Part shown: piece after piece, positions 26,322-35,082 of the stretch
How positions within the stretch are numbered: position 1 is the stretch's first letter
Layout of the letters: every line of letters starts with the position of its first letter
Assembly: GCA_937872515.1 (NCBI GenBank)
Contig: CALMSX010000056.1
Location: 1-64,000 of the forward strand
Direction: 5' to 3'
Origin: an uncultured Bacteroidota bacterium
GTDB lineage: Bacteria > Bacteroidota > Bacteroidia > Chitinophagales > Saprospiraceae
DNA length: 64,000 bases
Made by a program: the position numbers and the translations under genes
Notes under the pieces: generated by a model
Databases searched by the model: none
What the model was told of the DNA's origin: nothing
What the model saw: the letters and a program-made list of their open reading frames with translations, nothing else

Positions 26322-28808
26322 TTATTCCCCACCAAATATATTTTCAAAAAAAGTGGAAAAACCAAGCCTTAGACCGGTTTCCTGATAGCTGCCGTTGACA
26401 AAGCTCCAAAAAACGTCGACCCGCATGATGTCGATGGCACCAATCTTAATACCCTCAATGCCCACACCCGGCTCAATATACCTGAAACCATCTTTGATCA
26501 GGGCAGAACAGCTATAGATGCCGGTAATGCCCAGCTTGTTGAGCAGCGGAATTTTATCGTTGATAAAGCCGTCCATGTGGTGTTCAAACCAGCCGGCTAC
26601 GTAAGCATCTGTATTCGAGAATTGATAACCCTTTTGCAACTTAAAGGTTTGCATATACGGAGACCTAAAACCTCCCACCAGGTGATTACCCCTGAAATGA
26701 AAATAATCAGGAAGTCCCACCCTGGCTTTGTCCAAAAACGTGGCGGCTTCTACGCGGTATGAAAAATAACCCAGAATGTTGGCAGAAACAAAGTGGTCCA
26801 ACAAGGTTAGTTTTAGTTTGGAAAAAGATGCATAATCTTCAGTAAGTGGGCTTGCTTTTTCATAACCCAAATAAATGGTGGGATAGCCTCCTGTTATCCG
26901 CACCTTGTGGTCTGGATAGCTCTGGTATTTTTGACCCGGAATGATTTTAATGGTCAGGGCCTGTTTGAAGATTTTATCGTTGAAACTAAATACATCTTCA
27001 TCTACATTAAACGGGTTGTTGGGTTCGTACTTTTTGTTTTTATAATTCCAGCTTCTCTGAGAATTGTTTGACAAGCCACTTCTGTCAGCAATTGACACTT
27101 GTATTGCGGCAGAAACACCATTGAACAATTCGGTTCCCCAACCCAGTTCTACATATTTTTTATCAAAAAGTTTGGCGGTGTTTCTTTTTAGCAACAAGCT
27201 GTAAAAGGTATTGCCGAGGGTAGAGATAATGCCGGCTTCATTGTATTGCAAATAATCTCTGCCCCCGCTCAGTCGGACGTACGATTGGTTTTTTATGTTG
27301 TAATTCCATTTGCTATCCAGGGTCCATTTAAATGTTTTGTCGGCCAGGCCATACCTTACCTCTCCTTTGATCTGGTATAGGTTGTAATCATTTTTGTTTG
27401 ACTTGGTAAAATAGGGGCGGAGAGAAAAATTGGTGCCTTCTACCGCATTAAACTGAAAGGTGGTCAATGGCGAGATAAAGCCATAACCTATTTTTTTGAT
27501 GGAATTGCCGGCATTGTAGCCAAAAAAGATGTCTGAGATTTTAAAGCGATTGTTGGCTCTGTCAATTGAATCCAGGTATGCCGGTGATGAAGTGACCCGG
27601 GCGATTGAATCTTTTTTGACATAGTCCATAGACTCTTCAGCTGTGAGGGGGATGGGCCTGTTTTGGGTCCAGTAAGTAGTGTCATTTTTGATCACACTAT
27701 CACTCACGGCAAAAACTTCACTTCCAAAAAAGCCCTGCTTAAAGGGTGGGTTGACCTCGTAATTTTTAAAAATGTAATTAAAGTTGCCCTGGGTAGTAAA
27801 TGTGAATACTTTTACTTTAAAACCTATGTTTTGGGTAAATAGCGGCCAATAACCATCATTGCCTATGGGCAAAAATACCTGCTGGATGTTGATCGTATCT
27901 ACCACGGGATTTTTTAAAGCATCACCTGAAACTTTAAGTTCCAGTTTGTTGATGTTAAACAGTCCTTCATTGATATAGATGAAGCCACTGAAACACGGTC
28001 TGAAGGTAGATTTGGGTTTTACCTTGATCTTATACACTTTTTGGCCCGTTTCATCCGTAAATTCTTCATACAGGTAATAATTATAGTATTGAAGCGCACT
28101 GCCGGATAAAGGGCTGATGAGCTCTCTGAAAAGTTGAATGTTTTCGTTGTAGAAATTAAAATTTACATAGCTGAATTGGTTAACGCTGATACCCCTGTCG
28201 TCTCCACTGACCTTGGATGACAACATTTCTTCCTTATAGTTTTTAGGAGGGGCAAAGTTGATCCTCGACAGGGATTCAGAAAAATACAGGATGCCTTGCC
28301 GGGTAGAGTCCAGGATGCCATCCATGCTGCCCAGATTTTGACCCAGAAAACTCTCAGGTGCGTCCACAATTTTCATCAGTGCTTTGATGTAGAGTTCAGA
28401 TCGGTAGGCAGGCGTTTTTTTCAGATTTTGTTCTCTCAACTCAATGGCTTTCCGGATGATGGGCATGGCCGGATCTTCACCCGCTACAATTTCAACTTCA
28501 GCTATCTGAAAATTCTCAGGCAAGAGAGCTACCTGTATTTCTTTGTCTTTGGGAAATGATATTTTTCGGGTCTGGGAGCCATAACCCAGGTATTGAAAGG
28601 CCAGCTGGTGGTCTCCTGGTTTTAAGTCAAGTTCAAAATAACCTTCTTCATTGGTCAGGGTACCATTGGTGGTGCCCAACTCGTAAACCGAGGCAAAGGC
28701 TAGTCCACTTCTGTCTGTAACCCTGCCTTTTAGCCGGGACTGGCCTATCAGGGACATTACAGATAAGAAAAAAACGACAATAAGGTATGAGGGTCTGGTC
28801 TGAAACAT
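26322..28808 (-). CDS. DUF5686 outer-membrane protein with carboxypeptidase-like N-domain
   Basis: An 829-residue exported protein from the start chosen here; its signal peptide ends near SLIGQ. Residues about 20-100 form a carboxypeptidase-D regulatory-like (TonB-box-type) domain: RLKGRVTDRSGLAFASVYELGTTNGTLTNEEGYFEL and LAFQYLGYGSQTRKI. The remainder is DUF5686, a large beta-barrel (strands such as FHFRGNHLVGGFRSPYMQ and ETGLRLGFSTFFENIF at the end). The longer frame begins at 28904 but the ATG at 28808 gives a normal signal peptide. A TAATTTTG box at 28812-28819 almost touches the ATG. Function unknown; probable surface assembly or nutrient uptake. Confidence 0.85.
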   Translation of the reverse strand: MFQTRPSYLIVVFFLSVMSLIGQSRLKGRVTDRSGLAFASVYELGTTNGTLTNEEGYFELDLKPGDHQLAFQYLGYGSQTRKISFPKDKEIQVALLPENFQIAEVEIVAGEDPAMPIIRKAIELREQNLKKTPAYRSELYIKALMKIVDAPESFLGQNLGSMDGILDSTRQGILYFSESLSRINFAPPKNYKEEMLSSKVSGDDRGISVNQFSYVNFNFYNENIQLFRELISPLSGSALQYYNYYLYEEFTDETGQKVYKIKVKPKSTFRPCFSGFIYINEGLFNINKLELKVSGDALKNPVVDTINIQQVFLPIGNDGYWPLFTQNIGFKVKVFTFTTQGNFNYIFKNYEVNPPFKQGFFGSEVFAVSDSVIKNDTTYWTQNRPIPLTAEESMDYVKKDSIARVTSSPAYLDSIDRANNRFKISDIFFGYNAGNSIKKIGYGFISPLTTFQFNAVEGTNFSLRPYFTKSNKNDYNLYQIKGEVRYGLADKTFKWTLDSKWNYNIKNQSYVRLSGGRDYLQYNEAGIISTLGNTFYSLLLKRNTAKLFDKKYVELGWGTELFNGVSAAIQVSIADRSGLSNNSQRSWNYKNKKYEPNNPFNVDEDVFSFNDKIFKQALTIKIIPGQKYQSYPDHKVRITGGYPTIYLGYEKASPLTEDYASFSKLKLTLLDHFVSANILGYFSYRVEAATFLDKARVGLPDYFHFRGNHLVGGFRSPYMQTFKLQKGYQFSNTDAYVAGWFEHHMDGFINDKIPLLNKLGITGIYSCSALIKDGFRYIEPGVGIEGIKIGAIDIMRVDVFWSFVNGSYQETGLRLGFSTFFENIFGGE

Positions 28809-28811
28809 GTG

Positions 28812-28819
28812 CAAAATTA
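28812..28819 (-). promoter_or_regulatory. -7 box abutting the DUF5686 start
   Basis: TAATTTTG (full match) on the minus strand ends only three bases before the ATG. If used, it would give a leaderless or almost leaderless message. Confidence 0.33.
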
Positions 28820-28906
28820 CAAATCTTTTGCGGCCAACTTCTGTTATAAAATCATTAAAAATGGACATAAATAAGGCTCTTTGGCAATTAATAACGTTCA
28901 ACAACC

Positions 28907-28935
28907 TTGTTTTTCAGCCATTTTTTTCATATTTG
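28907..28935 (+). promoter_or_regulatory. Promoter of the 28947 operon
   Basis: TTG at 28907-28909, 18 bases, then CATATTTG at 28928-28935 (7 of 8 to TAnnTTTG). The ATG follows 12 bases later. It drives the plus-strand run of three genes that ends with mscS. Confidence 0.45.
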
Positions 28936-28946
28936 TGAAAAAAAGT

Positions 28947-29495
28947 ATGAGTTTAGAATTGGGAAGTTTATTGTCGAAGGCAGATACTTACAAAAGAGTT
29001 CTCCACAATACGGCAACTTACAGAGTGGCCTGGCATCAAAGTCTAAAGCCTCTGGTGATGACTACCCTTGAAGAGATCGTGAAAAGGTCTGAAATCAAAG
29101 CTGAAGTAAAAGTTCAGGATAAAATTGAAAACCTGGAAGCCATTTTATTGGACCTGGGCAGATCCAGCAGCGGTATAACAGAAAACATTGAAGATTCCGG
29201 TGTTAAGCGCACCATGATCAAAAACAATGGTTCGCTCATCTACCAGCAATTGTTCAACGGTAAAATCATGGTGATGATCATGAGCCCCCACATTGAAGGC
29301 TACGGCGAGCCCAAAAGTCCCCGCATGATCGAAATTTTAAGACCCGATGAATTAAAAATTCCCTTCATTGTCAGACATGTAGAAACCCTGATCAAAGAAA
29401 TTACAGATTGGGAAGATTATGACGATGATGAACCCAGCAAGGCCGCAATTGGATTTCAGCCCATTGGCTACAACAGAGAGGCCAATGAAGAATAA
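28947..29495 (+). CDS. Conserved protein of unknown function
   Basis: A 182-residue soluble-looking protein without a signal peptide. It has an N-terminal helical segment (LLSKADTYKRVLHNTATYR), then mixed strand and helix (KAEVKVQDKIENLEAILLDLG; SLIYQQLFNGKIMVMIMSP) and an acidic tail. The start at 28947 is preferred over an upstream ATG at 28881 because the promoter-like box ends at 28935. The next gene overlaps it by 11 bases. I do not recognise a family. Confidence 0.72.
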   Translation: MSLELGSLLSKADTYKRVLHNTATYRVAWHQSLKPLVMTTLEEIVKRSEIKAEVKVQDKIENLEAILLDLGRSSSGITENIEDSGVKRTMIKNNGSLIYQQLFNGKIMVMIMSPHIEGYGEPKSPRMIEILRPDELKIPFIVRHVETLIKEITDWEDYDDDEPSKAAIGFQPIGYNREANEE

Positions 29496-29901
29496 TATTA
29501 CTTCCCAAAATCTTATTTTTTTTCAAGCTCTTTTTGAATTGATTTCAGGAGGCGTCATGCTGCTTATCCCTTTTTGGTTTACAGGTCATTTTGATCCCGA
29601 CGAACTGGCCATGATCAAGTGGGCCGGCATCCAGGACTGTGCCATAGGTGGACTTTGTTATACCATATACCGTGGCTTTGCCTATCAGGAAAGAGATCGC
29701 AAACTGTTTTTATTTTTAATGGCGTATCACCTGGTCATCGCTTTTCACATCTACCATGTAGATGAGCTGGGCTTACTGACCGCCAGATGGCTTTATGCTG
29801 CCCATTTTGTTTTTGCCTTTTCTTTTGCCATCGTTTACTATCTCGAAAAAAACAACTACCATCAGGATACAAGGCTAAATGATGATGACAAGACTGATTA
29901 A
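29485..29901 (+). CDS. Small four-helix membrane protein
   Basis: A 138-residue polytopic membrane protein with about four helices (LIFFQALFELISGGVMLLIPFW; CAIGGLCYTIYRGF; LFLFLMAYHLVIAFHIYHV; AHFVFAFSFAIVYYLE). It overlaps the gene before by 11 bases and the mscS-like gene after it by 23 bases, so all three are probably co-translated. No family is recognised. The start at 29485 was chosen over the upstream in-frame ATG because the extension reads as the other frame of the preceding gene. Confidence 0.65.
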   Translation: MKNNITSQNLIFFQALFELISGGVMLLIPFWFTGHFDPDELAMIKWAGIQDCAIGGLCYTIYRGFAYQERDRKLFLFLMAYHLVIAFHIYHVDELGLLTARWLYAAHFVFAFSFAIVYYLEKNNYHQDTRLNDDDKTD

Positions 29902-30733
29902 AATATTTCTCATGGCAGGCATGCTGGCGCTGGCTGTCTATTGGCGATTCTTCCATGATTTTCATGAAGTGAATACCAAACTGCGCATTATCAATACGCT
30001 GTTGAGTATTTCCATCTTGCTTCTGCTATTCAGAATCATCATTGATGTCATTGCCCTTTGGTACAAAATTGACCGCAAGCACGGCTCCGGCAAGTTGAGA
30101 GACAATCTTATTGTGGGCTTGTCTAATTTGTTTTCTATTATATCCGTAATTGCTATCATCCTGGGTCTGTTGTCAATTTTTGGCCTCAACCCCAACGAGG
30201 TTTTTACCTCACTGAGCATCGTTGCAGCCGCACTTGCCATCATTTCCAAAGATTTTATTGCAGAAATTATTGTGGGTCTCTTCAATGGTTTTTCTACCAA
30301 AATTGAGCTGGATGACTACATCAAAGTAGGTGATCAAAAGGGCAAGATCATCGATATCGGACTACAAAAGGTAACCCTTATGAATGATGACGACGACATC
30401 ATCTACATACCCAACCTCAAGTTTTACAACGCGGATATCATCAATTATACCAAACGTGACCTTCGCCGCATGACGGTAGAATTTCATGTAGATCCCCGAT
30501 ATATGGTGTCGCTTCAGAAAATTGAAATCGCCCTTGCCGAGACCCTGTCTCAGTACAAAGATTACCTGGAGATGGGATCACACGAACTCAAGGTGGCCAA
30601 TATCGACCGCGATCATGTGGAGTTGAAATTTCAATACACCTTAAAATCGGTATCGAGAGATATACAAAGGGAAATTCGAAAAAAGTTGATGCGCAAAATG
30701 TTGGAAAGTTTGACCACCCACCCTCTTCATTAG
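29879..30733 (+). CDS. MscS-family mechanosensitive ion channel
   Basis: A 284-residue channel with three N-terminal helices and the MscS pore motif: IVGLFNGFSTKIELDDYIKVGD, with the pore helix LSIVAAALAIISKDFIAEIIVG just before. The beta domain (GKIIDIGLQKVTLMNDDDDIIYIPNLKFYNADIINYTKRD) and the C-terminal domain follow. Such channels open on membrane tension to relieve osmotic down-shock. It is the last gene of a three-gene run. Confidence 0.92.
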   Translation: MMMTRLIKIFLMAGMLALAVYWRFFHDFHEVNTKLRIINTLLSISILLLLFRIIIDVIALWYKIDRKHGSGKLRDNLIVGLSNLFSIISVIAIILGLLSIFGLNPNEVFTSLSIVAAALAIISKDFIAEIIVGLFNGFSTKIELDDYIKVGDQKGKIIDIGLQKVTLMNDDDDIIYIPNLKFYNADIINYTKRDLRRMTVEFHVDPRYMVSLQKIEIALAETLSQYKDYLEMGSHELKVANIDRDHVELKFQYTLKSVSRDIQREIRKKLMRKMLESLTTHPLH

Positions 30734-30737
30734 GGCA

Positions 30738-31244
30738 TTAATGGCATTTAAAATAATCAAAAGGTTCTTTGCAGTCATTGCATTTGTAGAGCGACTTACA
30801 GGCAGTGCTGCCAAATAGTGAGATCATCTCTGTATGGTTGGAGCCGCAAAGTGGACAAGCTATCACCTTTGCCTTACCCGACATAAAAGAGGGGTCTGAG
30901 GTCATTTCAGCAGGAGGCGCAATGCCATATTTTCTCAATTTATTTTTGCCCTCATCTGTCATCCAATCGGTAGTCCAGGCAGGTGAAAGGATGGTTTCTA
31001 TAGTTGCGTTGTGAAAACCGGCGGCCTCAAGGGCAGCGTTGATTTCAAACTGAATGACATCCATGGCCGGACAACCGGAATAAGTAGGGGTGATCACTAT
31101 TTTCAACAGCCCATTGTCCATAAAACCCGCATACCGCACTATGCCCAAATCTAGGATGGTAAGCACAGGTACTTCCGGGTCCGTTACTGAGTCCAGGATG
31201 GGAAACAAGCGGGCATCGATGTGGGCTACTGACAATTTTCGCAT
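30738..31244 (-). CDS. paaD: PaaD-like 1,2-phenylacetyl-CoA epoxidase subunit
   Basis: A 168-residue protein with a DUF59/MIP18 domain (ILDSVTDPEVPVLTILDLGIVRYAG; SGCPAMDVIQFEINAAL) and a C-terminal zinc ribbon (IACPLCGSNHTEMISLFGSTACKSLYKCNDCKEPFDYFKCH). This combination is typical of PaaD/PaaJ, which is thought to help assemble metal cofactors of the phenylacetyl-CoA epoxidase. The other epoxidase genes (paaA, B, C, E) are not in this window. The gene overlaps the Fur-family regulator by 19 bases. It could serve general Fe-S maturation instead. Confidence 0.88.
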   Translation of the reverse strand: MRKLSVAHIDARLFPILDSVTDPEVPVLTILDLGIVRYAGFMDNGLLKIVITPTYSGCPAMDVIQFEINAALEAAGFHNATIETILSPAWTTDWMTDEGKNKLRKYGIAPPAEMTSDPSFMSGKAKVIACPLCGSNHTEMISLFGSTACKSLYKCNDCKEPFDYFKCH

Positions 31245-31639
31245 TTGCCGGTAATGGTAATATTCTGGCCGGTTACCAAAAACTTACCTGGAATTTCAAT
31301 GTTGGGAATTTCCACATTTTCAACACAGTAGGTTAGGTGGCAATGATCACACTGAAAGTGTATGTGGGCATGGTGGTGATGGTGGTGGTGCTCCAGGCAC
31401 TCTGACTCACACATGGCGTATTTGCTATTGCCATCCAGGTCCGTAATCTTGTGGATTAGGCCTTTTTCTTCAAATGATTTCAGGGTGCGGTACAACGTGA
31501 TGCGGTCGATGCCGTCAAAACCACTTTCAATCTCCTGTTGATGCAGGGCATGGTCGGCGGCATCAAAAATCTCTACCATCCGCAGTCTGACAGGGGTGAG
31601 TTTGAGTCCGGCTTTTTTTAAGTAAGTTGTGGCATCCAT
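31226..31639 (-). CDS. Fur-family metal-dependent repressor with a poly-His segment
   Basis: A 137-residue regulator. The N-terminal winged helix is clear (KLTPVRLRMVEIFDAADHALHQQEIESGFDGIDRITLYRTLKSFEEKGLIHKI). The dimerisation and metal domain has two zinc-type Cys pairs (CDHC and CENC) and a run of seven His after CESECLEH, then HAHIHFQC. Subtype Fur, Zur or PerR is not decided; the His-rich segment and Cys pairs would fit zinc sensing. It overlaps paaD by 19 bases, so both may be in one transcript, with the repressor first. Confidence 0.88.
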   Translation of the reverse strand: MDATTYLKKAGLKLTPVRLRMVEIFDAADHALHQQEIESGFDGIDRITLYRTLKSFEEKGLIHKITDLDGNSKYAMCESECLEHHHHHHHAHIHFQCDHCHLTYCVENVEIPNIEIPGKFLVTGQNITITGKCENCQ

Positions 31640-31706
31640 GAATTTACGGCTTTTGCCTGTTCAATATCAATACACAAAAATACAAAAAGGTTCGCAGAGC
31701 ATTGAT

Positions 31707-32408
31707 TTATTTGCTTCTCGAAACACCCACCATAACGGCACCGGAAACCAGATCCACCGCGGTATGGATGATGATGACCAGGTAGAGAGAGGATGTATAC
31801 ATGTACAGGGCACCAAAAAGCAGGGAGATCGAAGCTATCTTAATCACAGAAAGCCAGCCCTGGTAAATGTGGCTGATGGCAAAAATAAAGGCGGGCACAA
31901 TCAAGGCAAGAGGCACTGAAAATGAGGTAGCCGAAGTCATTTCGAGCACATAATTGACCATGAAGCCCCTGAAAATAATCTCCTCACAAATGCCGGCGGC
32001 AAAGGCCAGAAAAATAAAATGGCGGTAGTCAGACCAGGTGGAAGGCATGATGTGGGATAAGTCCTGCCATTTCTGTGGGTCTTTTTTGTTTTGGATGACA
32101 TTGTACACCGTGTCTACAATGTAAATAAGGGAGATGGCCACAACGATCCAAATAGCGGTAGGATTGATCATAATGTCGTGAAAGCCTAGTTTTTCGAAAG
32201 ATCGGTAGGTGACATTCCAAAGGGTTAAGACCATCAATGAGCCAATCAGCAGCATGAGGCCATTGGTATAGTAAATGTGTTTTTTGGGTGGCAGGTAACT
32301 CATGTCCATGTCATCTTCATTGCCGGGTTTTTCCGTCATGATAGCCATGGTTGGGAATACCACACCGATTACAAAAAAGAAAAGATGGTCAAACCAGGTC
32401 AGTTCCAT
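31707..32408 (-). CDS. CPBP-family intramembrane metalloprotease
   Basis: A 233-residue membrane protein of the CAAX protease/bacteriocin-processing (CPBP) family. The first catalytic motif EEIIFRGFM lies near residue 160, and the second, FAISHIYQGW, near residue 190. About six to seven membrane helices are visible. The substrate is unknown; homologues process prenylated peptides, sigma-regulator proteins or bacteriocins. It is next to the Fur-type gene, 67 bases away, but with no obvious link. Confidence 0.88.
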   Translation of the reverse strand: MELTWFDHLFFFVIGVVFPTMAIMTEKPGNEDDMDMSYLPPKKHIYYTNGLMLLIGSLMVLTLWNVTYRSFEKLGFHDIMINPTAIWIVVAISLIYIVDTVYNVIQNKKDPQKWQDLSHIMPSTWSDYRHFIFLAFAAGICEEIIFRGFMVNYVLEMTSATSFSVPLALIVPAFIFAISHIYQGWLSVIKIASISLLFGALYMYTSSLYLVIIIHTAVDLVSGAVMVGVSRSK

Positions 32409-32467
32409 GTATTATCCAGGGTTAAAAAGTGATGCAAAGAAAAGAGATTTCTTTGTCTTTTTTCTTT

Positions 32468-33766
32468 TTAAGCAGCAGCATTGTTGTCCTTCGTACCTAC
32501 GTTGACCTTGGCAATAAAAAATATACTGGATAAAAACAGGAAGGCCAACACCAAAACAGAGTTGCGCATATTGCCGGTCATTTGATAAACAATGCCAAAC
32601 AAAAGGGTACCGCCCACGATAGACAACTTATACAAAACATCGTAAAGGCTAAAGTAAGAAGTGATGTCGCTTTCGGCATTCTGGCGTAGCAACAACTTGG
32701 AATAAGTGGCTCTTGACAAGGCCTGGATGCCTCCTAAAACCATGCCCACGAGGCCTGCGGTGAAGTAAAACATCAGCTTGCTCGCCGTAAAATAGGCCAA
32801 CAAACAGATGATCATCCATATTACAATCTGTATGATAATGGCATTGCGATTGCCCACGAGTGAAGAAACCCGGGCAAAAAGCATGGCACCAGCAATGGCG
32901 ATCAGTTGGATGATGAGTACCACCAGGATAAGCTCGCCTGTCTCCATCTTCAGCTCTTGCTCAGCGAAGATGGTAGCCAGGTAAATCACGGTTTGTACTC
33001 CTGCACTGTAAAGGAAAAAGCCAATTAAAAACCGACTAACATCGGGCTGGGTTAAAGCCTCTTTGACAACTTTATTGATTTCTCTGTACCCGTTGCTTAT
33101 GAAACCTTTGCCCAAAGCCGATCGATTGTCTTTGGGGAGGTTTTTGAAGGTAATTTGGGCAAAGCCTACCCACCAGATGCCTACTAAAACAAAGCCAATT
33201 CTTGAAGGTAGATAGGGGTCGGTAATGCCAAACCAACCTGGTTTTTGGATCATAATGAGGATAAAGACCAATAAAATCACACTACCTACGTAACCATAAG
33301 AATAGCCCTTGGCACTGACCTTGTCGTATTGATCTTCGGTGGCAATAATGGGCAGATAGGAATCATAAAAGACCAGACTCCCGGCAAACCCAATGGTAGC
33401 CAGTATGAAAGCGGTAGTGCCCAGCCACCATAGATCGTCGGAGCCATTGAAAAAATACAATACCATACAATTGAGAGAGCCCATCATGGTAAAAACTTTC
33501 AGAAAAAACATCCTTCTGCCCGAAAAATCTGCTATGCCCGATAAAATGGGGGAAAGGGCCGCTATGATGATGTAGGAAAAAGAAACCGAAAATGAATACA
33601 AGGCTGCATTGCTGAAACTGGAGCCCATAAAATCAATGGTTTCTGGGGTTGCTTTTACAAAGTAAGTGGGAAAAATAGCCGTTGATATCACCAGGGCATA
33701 GGCCGAATTGGCCCAGTCAAAAATGGCCCACGACCTCAGAACTTTTTTGTTGTTTTTTGCCTCCAT
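32468..33766 (-). CDS. MFS transporter, UMF1/Atg22-like family
   Basis: A 432-residue 12-helix transporter from the start chosen. The family opening VLRSWAIFDWANSAYALVISTAIFPTYF is exact for UMF1-type permeases, including the DWANSAY block. Other landmarks: GIADFSGRRMFFLKVF, ILATIGFAGSLVFYDSYLPIIA, SAKGYSYGYVGSVILL. The substrate is unknown. The upstream ATG at 33802 would add 12 residues that do not match the family, so the start is set at 33766. Confidence 0.88.
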   Translation of the reverse strand: MEAKNNKKVLRSWAIFDWANSAYALVISTAIFPTYFVKATPETIDFMGSSFSNAALYSFSVSFSYIIIAALSPILSGIADFSGRRMFFLKVFTMMGSLNCMVLYFFNGSDDLWWLGTTAFILATIGFAGSLVFYDSYLPIIATEDQYDKVSAKGYSYGYVGSVILLVFILIMIQKPGWFGITDPYLPSRIGFVLVGIWWVGFAQITFKNLPKDNRSALGKGFISNGYREINKVVKEALTQPDVSRFLIGFFLYSAGVQTVIYLATIFAEQELKMETGELILVVLIIQLIAIAGAMLFARVSSLVGNRNAIIIQIVIWMIICLLAYFTASKLMFYFTAGLVGMVLGGIQALSRATYSKLLLRQNAESDITSYFSLYDVLYKLSIVGGTLLFGIVYQMTGNMRNSVLVLAFLFLSSIFFIAKVNVGTKDNNAAA

Positions 33767-33988
33767 ACGAAGTAAAATTACTGTTTTGGCAAACCTAAGC
33801 AAATTTTTGTTTAAATCGAGCCTCTATCACCCTTTTTAAACAAAAGAAAATTTTAAAAAATCTCATAAAACAAAATAATAGTTTAATGCAACATGGGTTA
33901 CCATCATTTCATTTAATGATCCCTATTTTGCCACTCTTTTGAACCAACAAAAATTTTGTAACGTTAACTTATTAATTCAAATAGTCCC

Positions 33989-34288
33989 ATGAAATTCAGT
34001 GATATCATCAATTCAGACACCCCGGTTTTAATCGATTTTTATGCCGATTGGTGTGGTCCTTGTAAAAGTTTGGCCCCCATCATTCAGGAAGTAAAAAATG
34101 AGATGGGCGACAACATCAAAATTGTGAAAATTGATGTCGATAAAAACGAAGCGCTGGCCCAAAGACTTCAGGTCATGAGCATACCTACAATAGCTATTTT
34201 CAGAAATGGCAAGATGGAATGGAGGGCTGCCGGCGTCCAACCCAAACAAGTATTAATCAGTAAAATCAAAGAAATAGCTGCGATATGA
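33989..34288 (+). CDS. trxA: Thioredoxin
   Basis: A 99-residue thioredoxin with the redox motif W21-C22-G23-P24-C25 and the cis-proline segment SIPTIAIFRNG. It reduces disulphides in the cytoplasm using thioredoxin reductase. Its stop overlaps the start of pdxH by four bases, so the two are co-translated. The protein is about ten residues shorter at the N-terminus than E. coli thioredoxin; the essential core is intact. Confidence 0.95.
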   Translation: MKFSDIINSDTPVLIDFYADWCGPCKSLAPIIQEVKNEMGDNIKIVKIDVDKNEALAQRLQVMSIPTIAIFRNGKMEWRAAGVQPKQVLISKIKEIAAI

Positions 34289-34929
34289 AGCACGACATCG
34301 CCTCTATGAGGCAACACTACGCCAATGAAGCCCTCGATATGGCTTCAGTAAACATAAACCCATTCGAGGAATTTCATTTTTGGTTTGATGAGGCGGTCAA
34401 GGCTGAGGTGCGTGAGCCCAATGCCATGACCCTTGCCACGGTTGATGCTCATGGCATGCCGGACGCCCGCGTTGTGTTGCTCAAAGAGCTCGATGATACG
34501 GGCTTTGTTTTTTACACCAATTATACCAGCGACAAATCCAGGCAAATTGAAAACAATCCCAATGCCTGCCTGGTCTTTTCCTGGCTCGAACTGGGTCGCC
34601 AGGTACGTATCCGTGGAAAATTGGAAAAATACGATGAAGAAAAATCCATCCAGTACTTTCAGAGTCGCCCCCGCGACAGCCAGATTGGAGCATGGTCTTC
34701 GCCACAAAGCAGGGTCATCGAAGATCGCACCGTCATAGAAAAACTGGTGGCAGAAACAGAAGCCTTGTTTGAAGGGCAGGATACCCTGCCTAAACCACCC
34801 CATTGGGGCGGCTACTTGCTGGTACCGTCAGAGATTGAATTTTGGCAGGGCAGGCTGAGCAGGCTTCACGACCGCATCAAATTCAGAAAAGAAGAGGGCC
34901 GATGGGCCATTTCCAGGCTGGCTCCTTAA
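34285..34929 (+). CDS. pdxH: Pyridoxamine 5'-phosphate oxidase
   Basis: A 214-residue FMN-dependent oxidase that makes pyridoxal 5'-phosphate from pyridoxamine or pyridoxine phosphate. FMN and substrate sites are visible: NAMTLATVDAHGMPDARVVLLK, FYTNYTSDKSRQIENNP, and the C-terminal block EFWQGRLSRLHDRIKFR and WAISRLAP, with Arg and His residues conserved. It is coupled to trxA by a four-base overlap (ATGA). Confidence 0.95.
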   Translation: MKHDIASMRQHYANEALDMASVNINPFEEFHFWFDEAVKAEVREPNAMTLATVDAHGMPDARVVLLKELDDTGFVFYTNYTSDKSRQIENNPNACLVFSWLELGRQVRIRGKLEKYDEEKSIQYFQSRPRDSQIGAWSSPQSRVIEDRTVIEKLVAETEALFEGQDTLPKPPHWGGYLLVPSEIEFWQGRLSRLHDRIKFRKEEGRWAISRLAP

Positions 34930-35082
34930 CCGTTGTTTAAAAAAAGGGGACTTCACCCATTACCAAAAAAATCTCTGCTATTTGAGGTCTGACGGGGATT
35001 GAGCGATAATTTGAAGCGGTTCATCCAGAATAAGGGAGCCAATGCAACAATTGACTTATCTTAGTGACTCAAAAAGACACGT

